From positions 1 to 38,275 of the forward strand of contig JAPLCJ010000029.1 of NCBI GenBank assembly GCA_026392255.1: a DNA stretch of 38,275 nt, in the 5' to 3' direction. The position numbers and the translations under genes are program-made. Shown one piece after another: positions 32,426 to 38,275 of the stretch. The notes under the pieces were generated by a model, which saw nothing but the letters and a program-made list of their open reading frames with translations, searched no databases and had not been told where the DNA came from. Position 1 is the first letter of the stretch; each line of letters begins with the position of its first letter. Source of the stretch: Solirubrobacterales bacterium (GTDB taxonomy: Bacteria > Actinomycetota > Thermoleophilia > Solirubrobacterales > Solirubrobacteraceae).

Positions 32426-33062
32426 GCCTGCGGCGCCGCTCCTTGATGAGGGGTACTAAGCCGATCAGTGCCATCAGGACCAGAACAACGAGGGCGATGA
32501 TTGCCTCCGGGCTGTCGAGGTTGTCCAGCGATCCGCCTAGTGCCGTGTAAGCAAAGGCCCGTGGGGAGCAGCCGATCATCGTCGCGAGTGCAAAGTCCCT
32601 CAGGCTGATCGGTGCCAAACCGGCCGCGTAGTTAACGAGGCTGTAGGGAGCGCCGGGCGCCAAGCGTGCGTAGAAGACACTGCGAAAACCGCGCGTTCCA
32701 ATCCATTCCCGAATGGCTGCTAGCCGCGGGCCGGCAAGGTGCTCGACGGCATCATGGCCCCACCACCGGGCTATGGAGAAGGCAAGCACGGCGCCCAATG
32801 TTGCTGAGACGATCGAGATTGGTACGCCAACCGCCGTTCCAAATAGAAGGCCGCTTGACGCCGCCAACAGTGGGCCTGGAACGAACACGACAGTTAGGAG
32901 CGCACTGACAATGATGAAGACCAGTGGTGCCCATGGGCCGGCTTCGTCCACGCGGTCACGGACCTCACCGGCGCTGATGCCGCTGACAAAAAAGAAGGTG
33001 ATCCCAGCGCCCATCAGAGTGGCCAACAGGCCCAGTCGCAGAACTGCTGCGCGTCGGTTCAA
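32391..33062 (-). CDS. TVP38/TMEM64 (SNARE-associated, DedA-related) membrane protein
   Basis: A 223-residue integral membrane protein with about six hydrophobic segments. The family signature ARLAPGAPYSLVNYAAGLAPISLRDF lies at about residues 131-156, preceded by the FVPGPLLAASSGLLFG re-entrant segment. Relatives are thought to be lipid scramblases or flippases, or to couple to the proton gradient; the role here is not established. The start is TTG at 33062, one base after the stop of the upstream MBL gene, so the two are coupled. The last 35 bp overlap pyk on the other strand. Confidence 0.88.
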   Translation of the reverse strand: MNRRAAVLRLGLLATLMGAGITFFFVSGISAGEVRDRVDEAGPWAPLVFIIVSALLTVVFVPGPLLAASSGLLFGTAVGVPISIVSATLGAVLAFSIARWWGHDAVEHLAGPRLAAIREWIGTRGFRSVFYARLAPGAPYSLVNYAAGLAPISLRDFALATMIGCSPRAFAYTALGGSLDNLDSPEAIIALVVLVLMALIGLVPLIKERRRRLTESSGPETGL

Positions 33063-33063
33063 T

Positions 33064-33810
33064 TCACTGCTCTACAACGGAGCCGGGGACGAGGTCGTCG
33101 CTCCCGTCAGGCCAGCGAACCCATGCCTTGTGACCACCGTCGTAGTCGGGCCCGAGCAGGATCAGTTCGGCTGCCTCCCCGTTGACGGTGCAGCTCCGGG
33201 AACCCTCGGGGTCAAGGCCCTGCCAGATCCGCGCAAACTGGTTGCCCTCAAGTTCGGCTTCCACGGTTGACGATTCGCTGTGCCCAGGCCGGATAATCGT
33301 TGCGGCCGGCAGCGCTAGAAGCGTGTCCATAACGGAGGCGCGAAGGTCCTCAAAGGTTGTATGGCCTGGTGCTCTTACGCCGCCCACTGAGCCGAGGAAG
33401 AGCGTGTCGCCGGTGAAGACTTCCAAGACTTCCCCCCGCAGTACGAGAGCGACCATGCCAGCCGTATGGCCGGGGGTGTGGAGCAGGTCAAAGGTCATCT
33501 GACCAAAGGTGATCGCCTCGCCAGGATTGAGGTCTCCGGTAGTGCCTTCGCACAGCTCGCGCTCAATCGGGTGGGCGAGTACTGGCGTCCCTGGGTGAGC
33601 TTCCAGCACTTGGGCAAGCTCAGCTACGTGGTCGTAGTGGTGGTGTGTCAACAGCACTGCTGCGAGCGTTGCGTCCAGTTCCTCAATTCGCGCCAGCATT
33701 GGGGCCACTGGGCCGCCCGCGTCAATCAACACCGCGGTTCCTCCCGGCTCGTCAACTACGAGCCATGTGTTGGAGAGCCAGTCGGGATGTTCACAACGTT
33801 CGATGATCAC
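33064..33810 (-). CDS. Glyoxalase-II-like metallo-beta-lactamase-fold hydrolase
   Basis: A 248-residue MBL-fold protein with THHHYDH (H56, H58, D60, H61), TPGHTAGMVAL, FTGDTLFLGSVGG and RPGHSESSTV. The THHHxDH pattern and the neighbouring glyoxalase I gene fit a hydroxyacylglutathione-hydrolase-like thioesterase (methylglyoxal detoxification with a low-molecular-weight thiol), although actinobacteria use thiols other than glutathione. About 70 residues after the core form a small C-terminal extension. GTG at 33810 has TACGAT ending 6 nt upstream; longer open frame upstream has no protein-like character. It precedes the TVP38 gene by 1 nt. Confidence 0.87.
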   Translation of the reverse strand: MIIERCEHPDWLSNTWLVVDEPGGTAVLIDAGGPVAPMLARIEELDATLAAVLLTHHHYDHVAELAQVLEAHPGTPVLAHPIERELCEGTTGDLNPGEAITFGQMTFDLLHTPGHTAGMVALVLRGEVLEVFTGDTLFLGSVGGVRAPGHTTFEDLRASVMDTLLALPAATIIRPGHSESSTVEAELEGNQFARIWQGLDPEGSRSCTVNGEAAELILLGPDYDGGHKAWVRWPDGSDDLVPGSVVEQ

Positions 33811-33816
33811 ACGCGC

Positions 33817-33866
33817 ATCGTACCTGTATGAGTTCTTGTGGCTTCCGCCACAGGCAACCGTAGGCT
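33817..33866. promoter_or_regulatory. Divergent promoters with a central inverted repeat
   Basis: TACGAT on the minus strand (33817-33822) serves the MBL gene and TAGGCT on the plus strand (33861-33866) ends 6 nt before the glyoxalase ATG. Between them lies TGTGGC-TTCC-GCCACA (33837-33852), a 6-bp inverted repeat with a 4-bp spacer; TTGTGG at 33836-33841 is a -35-like element. The repeat could be an operator shared by both genes or a chance hairpin. Confidence 0.45.
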
Positions 33867-33872
33867 GGGGGC

Positions 33873-34253
33873 ATGCGCCTGATCCACACTTGCTACCGAG
33901 TCCTTGACCTCGATCGGTCAAAGGCGTTCTATGAGGCACTTGGCTTCGAGGAAGTTGGGCGCATCCCAATTGGGTCGGAGGCCACCAACTTGTTCATGAA
34001 CCTTCCCGGTGACGGGGATGAGCCACGGCTCGAGCTAACCCTCAACCACGACCGGACTGAGCCGTACGACATCGGCACCGGCTACGGCCACATTGCCCTT
34101 GCGGTTGGTGACATTGACCTTGCGTTGGAGCGGCTTTCAGGCCTGGGCATTGAACCTGAGAAGCCGCCGTACACAGTGCGCGAAGGCGGAACCCGCCTCT
34201 GTTTTGTCGCTGATCCGGATGGGTATCGGATCGAACTTCTCGGCCGTTCTTAG
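33873..34253 (+). CDS. gloA: Glyoxalase I (lactoylglutathione lyase)
   Basis: A 126-residue VOC-fold metalloenzyme that isomerises the hemithioacetal of methylglyoxal and a thiol. The four metal ligands align with those of E. coli GloA (H5, E56, H74, E122): here H5 (RLIHTCYRV), E54 (RLELTLNH), H73 (YGHIALAV) and E120 (YRIELLGR). The LDRSKAFYEALGF start of the first module and the DPDGYRIELL end of the second are typical. Overall length fits the short, Ni-type enzyme. The leaderless TAGGCT promoter is 6 nt upstream. The gene is 9 bp from the phosphatase gene, so they probably form one unit. Confidence 0.93.
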   Translation: MRLIHTCYRVLDLDRSKAFYEALGFEEVGRIPIGSEATNLFMNLPGDGDEPRLELTLNHDRTEPYDIGTGYGHIALAVGDIDLALERLSGLGIEPEKPPYTVREGGTRLCFVADPDGYRIELLGRS

Positions 34254-34262
34254 GGAGCGATC

Positions 34263-35786
34263 GTGGAACCCCGCCGCACAGTTGTGCAAGACCTTGGGTC
34301 CAACTCCTTCCGAATGGTCGTCTACGAATGGGTGCCCGGCGAGTGGTGGCGCCGAGCCGATGAGCTGCACGAGACAGTCCGCATTGGCCAAGGGCTTGAT
34401 TCCACGGGCAGCCTGAGCGACGATGGCATTGAGCGTGGCTTGCGAGCAGTCGAACTTTTCGATCACGCCCGGCGAGCATTTGGCATCGAGGCCGTAGACA
34501 CGATCACGGTTGCCACCAGTGCCATCCGCGATGCTCGCAACGGCCCGGAGTTTGTTGCCCTAGCTGAGGCGCTTGGATCGACTGAGGTGAGGGTCCTCTC
34601 TACCGATGAAGAGGCTCGCTACGGAATGCTCGCGGCTGTTAACTCCACCGCGCTGACCGACGGTTGGACGTTGGACATTGGCGGCGGCAGCCTGCAGCTC
34701 TGTCAGGTTGAGGCGCGGAACTCCGTTTCCTGTGGCTCATGGCCGCTTGGCGCTGTCCGTATGACCGAACACTTCCTGTCGCCTGATCGCGATGAGCCGG
34801 CTAGCCCGGAGGACATCAAGGCGCTTAGCCGACACGCGGTTAAGGCGTTAGTCGAAGCTGGCATCACGGATGTCGGAGGGTCAATGGTTGCCGTCGGTGG
34901 TGCGATCAGAAACCTTGCCGCAGCAGCCCGCAACGAGGACGACCTTCCATCTATCGGCGTCCAGGGTTACCTGCTGACGGCTGACCGGCTCGATGCGCTG
35001 ATCACACGGATAGGCGAGCTTCCACCATCCGAGCGTGGGCAGATCGCTGGAATCAAGACTGGACGAGGTGAGATTGTGCTCGCGGCAGCTGTGGTTGTCC
35101 GGGCCGTCCTCACGGTGACCGGGATGGAAGCTGTCGAGGTAACGGAGGCGGGGTTGCGGGAAGGGCTCTTCTTTGAGCGGTATCTGGCTCCTGCCGAGAC
35201 CCCTCTGTTCCCGGATGTTCGCGGGGCGAGCGTGCGGAACCTGGCCTACCAGCACCGGGTTGACCTGAAGCACTCCAACCGGGTCAGCGAGCTGGCCTTG
35301 GGTATGTACGACTCGTTGCGAGACACAGACGTCAAGTCCGGCAAAGGCAGGATGCGCGAGCTGCTTTGGGCTGCGGCAGTCCTACATGACGTGGGCAAGA
35401 CCGTTGACTACGACGACCATCATCTTCACTCCAAGTATCTGATCCTTGGCGCCGGCCTGCCGGGCTACACCCCGCGGGAGCTGGCCCTAATCGCGTTGAT
35501 CGCCCGCTACCACCGCAAGGGCAACCCGGAGCCCAACGGTTTAGGGAGCCTGCTGGTGGATGGGGACCGAGAGCGTCTGCGTCGCGCAGCCACGCTGCTG
35601 CGGATGGCCGAGTTCCTTGAGCGCGGGCGCGATGGCTCGGTCAAATCAGCGGTGCTTGTGCCAACTGATGACGGCGTCAGACTTGACCTCGAGGTTGACG
35701 GCAACCCAACGCTTGCCAAGTGGGGCGCCGAGCAACAGGCAGGCCTGTTTGCTGAGGCGTTCGGCCGTCCGCTGACGGTTAGTTAA
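34263..35786 (+). CDS. Ppx/GppA-family phosphatase with C-terminal HD domain
   Basis: A 507-residue protein of the exopolyphosphatase / pppGpp phosphatase family. The actin-like ATPase fold has phosphate loops DLGSNSFR (10-17) and LDIGGGSLQL, and DEEARYGMLAAV. The C-terminal half has an HD domain (LHDVGK, H375-D376; then HHLHSKYLI and the YHRKGNPEP stretch), as in the long GppA/Ppx form that hydrolyses polyphosphate, pppGpp or both. The GTG start at 34263 is 9 nt after the glyoxalase stop. The last 8 bp overlap the convergent small gene. This links methylglyoxal handling and stringent-response or polyphosphate turnover only by gene order. Confidence 0.9.
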   Translation: MEPRRTVVQDLGSNSFRMVVYEWVPGEWWRRADELHETVRIGQGLDSTGSLSDDGIERGLRAVELFDHARRAFGIEAVDTITVATSAIRDARNGPEFVALAEALGSTEVRVLSTDEEARYGMLAAVNSTALTDGWTLDIGGGSLQLCQVEARNSVSCGSWPLGAVRMTEHFLSPDRDEPASPEDIKALSRHAVKALVEAGITDVGGSMVAVGGAIRNLAAAARNEDDLPSIGVQGYLLTADRLDALITRIGELPPSERGQIAGIKTGRGEIVLAAAVVVRAVLTVTGMEAVEVTEAGLREGLFFERYLAPAETPLFPDVRGASVRNLAYQHRVDLKHSNRVSELALGMYDSLRDTDVKSGKGRMRELLWAAAVLHDVGKTVDYDDHHLHSKYLILGAGLPGYTPRELALIALIARYHRKGNPEPNGLGSLLVDGDRERLRRAATLLRMAEFLERGRDGSVKSAVLVPTDDGVRLDLEVDGNPTLAKWGAEQQAGLFAEAFGRPLTVS

Positions 35787-36090
35787 ACGGGCCCGACGGA
35801 ACTTCGGCCGGACCGGCCGGAATTGGCACTTCGAGTGGCTGAACGGGAGCTTCCACAAACGCTTCCATTGCCTCCTCAATCCCAAAGGCTGACCCGTCGC
35901 AGTGAATCCTGAACCGCTTGGGCGCGACGCGCTCGTCAGCCTCAACCGGAACACCAAACAGCTCATCCCAGCCAAACAGCTCGAGGTTGCCGGGGTTGAG
36001 CAGGATTGCCTTGGCCGGCATTGGGCAGGTGGAATCGTGATGCGCGAGGCCCGCCTTAACGAACGCTCTCATTTCCTCTTCAAGTCCCAT
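35779..36090 (-). CDS. Hypothetical protein
   Basis: A 103-residue acidic protein. It has an N-terminal helix (LEEEMRAFVKAGLAHHD), then CPMPAKAILLNPGNLELFGWDELFGVPVEAD, and a Pro/Val-rich tail. I do not recognise the family; a lone cysteine near residue 22 and His-His-Asp at 17-19 might bind metal, but the evidence is thin. CACACT ends 6 nt before the ATG at 36090, consistent with the leaderless pattern with one mismatch. It overlaps the convergent phosphatase by 8 bp, both stops lying in TTAGTTAA. Confidence 0.55.
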   Translation of the reverse strand: MGLEEEMRAFVKAGLAHHDSTCPMPAKAILLNPGNLELFGWDELFGVPVEADERVAPKRFRIHCDGSAFGIEEAMEAFVEAPVQPLEVPIPAGPAEVPSGPFN

Positions 36091-36131
36091 GCGTCAAGTG
36101 TGACAGCGACAGGCCGCTATCACCAGCTTTG

Positions 36132-37715
36132 TCATGGGCCGATCAAAACGCCCGGGTTGAGGATTCCCGCCGGGTCAACAGATCGCTTTGCTGCGGCCAG
36201 CGCTCCGGCGAAGAGATCGGGGCGCTGCTGGTCGTACCAAGGGCGGTGATCGCGGCCAACGGCGTGGTGGTGGGTGATGGTTCCGCCCGAGGCAATCAGT
36301 GCGTCCCCGGCTGCCCGTTTGATCGCATCCCACTGCGCCACTTCGCTGCCGCGCTCGGCTGGGGCAAGGACGGTGAAGTACGGGGCTGGTCCGTCTGGGT
36401 AGACATGGGTGAAGCGGCAGCTGACTTGGCCGCCGCCGCAGACGTCCATCAGCGCGGCTTCTACGGCGGTCGTGACGTTGCCCATCAGGTCCTCGAGTTT
36501 GTCCCAAGTGATCGCAGTCTCGAAGGTCTCCGACAGCACTCCCATCCGAACGAAGGTGTCACGCAGATACGGCGCTCTGAGGAACGCCTCACGCCATGCG
36601 CCTGACGCGCCCTCACGGCCACCGCCGCTGACCTGCTCCCACTCGCCGCCGTGGGCTTTGCAAATCGCAAGCGCCTGGTCCAGCTCGCCGCTGACATCGC
36701 GACCGGCTGACTCAAAGGCCACGACGAGAATTGCGGACTCGCCATCACCAGCGCCTGTCAGTGCGGCCTCGGAGGGGTCAAGTAGCCGAAGGTTGGCTGG
36801 GCGTAGCCTGGCTTGGACAATCTCACGAACCGCATTAGCTGCAGTTGCGAAGGAGCCAAACTTGACTGCGGTCTGCGCCCGGGTGTCGGGCTTGGGTCGA
36901 ACGCGAACCCAGCTTGAGGTGATCACTCCAAGAGTTCCTTCGCTGCCGAGCAACATCCGGTCGGGGCTTGGCCCGGCTCCGCTGCCAGGCAGTCGGCGGG
37001 AGTCCCACACTCCTGATGGTGTGACCGCCCGGACAGACTCAACAAGGTCATCGATGTGTGTTTCCGCAGTTGCAAAGTGGCCGCCGGCCCGCGTGGCGAT
37101 CCAGCCACCAAGGGTTGAGAACTGGAAGGACTGCGGATAGCAGCGCAGCGTCAGGTCCTGCTCAGAGAGGGCGGCCTCAAGGGTTGGCCCCAGCGCACCT
37201 GCGCCGATTCTCGCTGCGCCTGAAACGCGGTCAACTTCCTCCAGCTGATTAAAGGCGCCGGTGTCGAGTGTTACCGCGCCCGCAAAATCGGTTCCTACCC
37301 GTGGCTCAACTCCACCGACGACACTTGTGCCGCCACCGAATGGAATGACAGCAACGCCTTCAGCGCTTGCCCAGGCCAGAACGGATGCCACATCGTCCTC
37401 ATCGAGCGGCCGCAGGACTGCGTCGGTTACATGGTCAATCTCGCCTCGGAATGCCCGGACCACATCTCGATAGGCCGCGCCGTGGGAATGGAAGACGCGG
37501 GCGTGGGGGCTTGTGTCGGCGATCGCCTCAAGCTGGGTGGGAACTTCAACCCTTGGTGGGCTGAGGTCAATGTCAGTCAGCGCGACCGGGTCTTCGATGT
37601 CAGTTCGGCCGAATCCAAGGTGGGCGGCAAAGCCCGCGGCCATCTGTTCGACCTCTGAGCGTGGGGGTTCCTCGTCCTCAAAGCCCCAACCCCAGTGCTT
37701 GCGTGTCCGTTCCAT
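36132..37715 (-). CDS. FAD-linked oxidase, alkylglycerone-phosphate-synthase-like
   Basis: A 527-residue VAO-family flavoprotein. The start WGWGFED, the FAD pyrophosphate loop PFGGGTSVVGG (125-135), LGGWIATRAGGHFAT, LLGSEGTLGVITSSWVRVRP and the histidine triplet H482-H483-H484 in TITHHHAVGRDHRPWY are the AGPS signature; the triplet and the tyrosine in FTHVYPDG are needed by the eukaryotic enzyme to swap the acyl for an alkyl chain on dihydroxyacetone phosphate in ether-lipid synthesis. Mycobacteria carry homologues annotated AgpS. No acyltransferase partner is in the window, so an ether-lipid role is unproven and a generic D-lactate-dehydrogenase-like oxidase is the alternative. The ATG at 37715 has TATCCT 9 nt upstream. 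Confidence 0.88.
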   Translation of the reverse strand: MERTRKHWGWGFEDEEPPRSEVEQMAAGFAAHLGFGRTDIEDPVALTDIDLSPPRVEVPTQLEAIADTSPHARVFHSHGAAYRDVVRAFRGEIDHVTDAVLRPLDEDDVASVLAWASAEGVAVIPFGGGTSVVGGVEPRVGTDFAGAVTLDTGAFNQLEEVDRVSGAARIGAGALGPTLEAALSEQDLTLRCYPQSFQFSTLGGWIATRAGGHFATAETHIDDLVESVRAVTPSGVWDSRRLPGSGAGPSPDRMLLGSEGTLGVITSSWVRVRPKPDTRAQTAVKFGSFATAANAVREIVQARLRPANLRLLDPSEAALTGAGDGESAILVVAFESAGRDVSGELDQALAICKAHGGEWEQVSGGGREGASGAWREAFLRAPYLRDTFVRMGVLSETFETAITWDKLEDLMGNVTTAVEAALMDVCGGGQVSCRFTHVYPDGPAPYFTVLAPAERGSEVAQWDAIKRAAGDALIASGGTITHHHAVGRDHRPWYDQQRPDLFAGALAAAKRSVDPAGILNPGVLIGP

Positions 37716-37724
37716 GAGCGCGGG

Positions 37725-37730
37725 AGGATA
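37725..37730 (-). promoter_or_regulatory. Predicted -10 box of the AGPS-like gene
   Basis: TATCCT on the minus strand ends 9 nt before the ATG at 37715. The 39-bp space to the divergent Nudix start (37755) must hold both promoters. Confidence 0.4.
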
Positions 37731-37754
37731 GGGCCGCGTAACCTCATTAGTGAC

Positions 37755-38275
37755 ATGACTCAGTCCAGATCCCAACTTTTGGCCGTTGGCCCATGGCTCC
37801 CCGAAGCAGTCCAAGCTAGTTGGACTGCTGACCCCTACATCCCTACGGATGAACTCACGGCTGCCGCGGATCTGGAGATTCAGGGCCTGAAGGACCGCGG
37901 GTCCCCAAGCCACGACGGACTTGCCGCTCGGCTCGCGGGTTGGGAGCAGACATCTGACGGGCTTGCGATGGATCTGCAGCCAGCACGCTGGGCACTGAGA
38001 CTGCTTGATGGGGCTGACATCGCCTCGCTAAGCGCCTTGTGCGTCGTCAGGTCAGCGGATGGTCGCTGGCTGGCTGGCCGCCGAGCTGATTGGGTAGCAA
38101 GCTGGCCCGGCCGTTGGGCACTTGGTGCGGGTGGGGCTGTCGAGGTATCTGAGAACCCTGTTGAGTCAATGACCCGAGAGCTCGAGGAGGAGTGGTCCGC
38201 CGTTCCAGAGCACCTTTCTGTAGAGGCGCTTGTGCAGGTGCCTTCCGGGATGACACTGCTGGTCGGGACCGCAAC
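37755..38275 (+). CDS. Nudix hydrolase (3' truncated by the window end)
   Basis: The frame opens at ATG 37755 and runs without a stop to the end of the window (173 codons plus two bases). After an N-terminal part that I cannot assign (about 90 residues), CVVRSADGRWLAGRR and WALGAGGAVEVSE begin the Nudix fold. The Nudix box reads GAVEVSENPVESMTRELEEEW with the RELEEE helix carrying the metal-binding glutamates; the usual glycine after EEx is replaced by serine (WSAVP). Nudix enzymes hydrolyse nucleoside-diphosphate-linked compounds; the substrate is unknown. It is divergent from the AGPS-like gene. Confidence 0.82.
   Translation, partial: MTQSRSQLLAVGPWLPEAVQASWTADPYIPTDELTAAADLEIQGLKDRGSPSHDGLAARLAGWEQTSDGLAMDLQPARWALRLLDGADIASLSALCVVRSADGRWLAGRRADWVASWPGRWALGAGGAVEVSENPVESMTRELEEEWSAVPEHLSVEALVQVPSGMTLLVGTA

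Noticed and set aside
1-38275. tRNA or rRNA genes, CRISPR arrays, riboswitches, insertion sequences, integrases or prophage
   Set aside because: No cloverleaf, rRNA-like segment, spaced direct repeats, transposase/integrase motifs or long riboswitch-size leaders were found; intergenic gaps are nearly all under 130 bp.

Overview
The window reads as chromosomal DNA of a moderately GC-rich actinobacterium. The evidence is a canonical NucS/EndoMS mismatch endonuclease, a mycobacterial-type dCTP deaminase, frequent GTG and TTG starts, and a very strong signature of leaderless transcription (a TANNNT -10 box 6-8 nt before the start codon in front of many genes). The gene set, including two small conserved-looking hypotheticals beside citrate synthase and pyruvate kinase, is compatible with Thermoleophilia or a related deep lineage, but that placement is a low-confidence inference. 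I see no rRNA, tRNA, CRISPR array, insertion sequence or prophage. Coding density is very high and no gene-free stretch exceeds about 130 bp.

Region 1 (1-8.0 kb): the 3' end of an unidentified, perhaps glycosyltransferase-related gene, a UDP-galactopyranose-mutase-like flavoprotein, then a coupled run of aconitase (acnA), an M42 aminopeptidase and a HAD phosphatase. The ribosome-associated ABC-F ATPase EttA converges on this run. Region 2 (8.0-11.6 kb): a J-domain/TPR protein of unusual build followed by nucS, then a minus-strand XRE-regulator/nucleotidyltransferase pair that looks like a toxin-antitoxin or defence module with twin inverted repeats at its promoter, and a TetR regulator. Region 3 (11.6-17.6 kb): an acyl-CoA catabolism neighbourhood with enoyl-CoA hydratase, methylmalonate-semialdehyde dehydrogenase, a TetR gene broken by an in-frame TGA, a perfect 18-bp palindrome, an ACAD10/11-type phosphotransferase, a HAD hydrolase and a putative lipoprotein, closed by a DMT permease.

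Region 4 (17.6-23.6 kb): aldehyde dehydrogenase, cyclophilin, a DEAD-box helicase with a DbpA-like tail, a quinone oxidoreductase divergent from a PfkB kinase, and a small membrane protein. Region 5 (23.6-28.2 kb): dcd and citrate synthase coupled by GTGA, a small hypothetical, a YgjP-type metalloprotease with YccF, a small hypothetical and metF. Region 6 (28.2-36.1 kb): three metallo-beta-lactamase-fold hydrolases (one fused to a SnoaL-like domain), pyruvate kinase, a TVP38 membrane protein, glyoxalase I, a Ppx/GppA phosphatase with an HD domain and a small hypothetical. Region 7 (36.1 kb to end): an alkylglycerone-phosphate-synthase-like flavoenzyme divergent from a truncated Nudix gene.

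Taken together this is mostly central metabolism (aconitase, citrate synthase, pyruvate kinase, MetF) mixed with acyl-CoA, aldehyde and methylglyoxal handling. The most informative non-textbook signals are the leaderless promoter grammar, the XRE/nucleotidyltransferase module with its paired operators, the nonsense-interrupted TetR next to an intact palindromic operator, an apparent CTG start for the DMT permease, and the J-domain/Tudor-like/TPR protein beside nucS.
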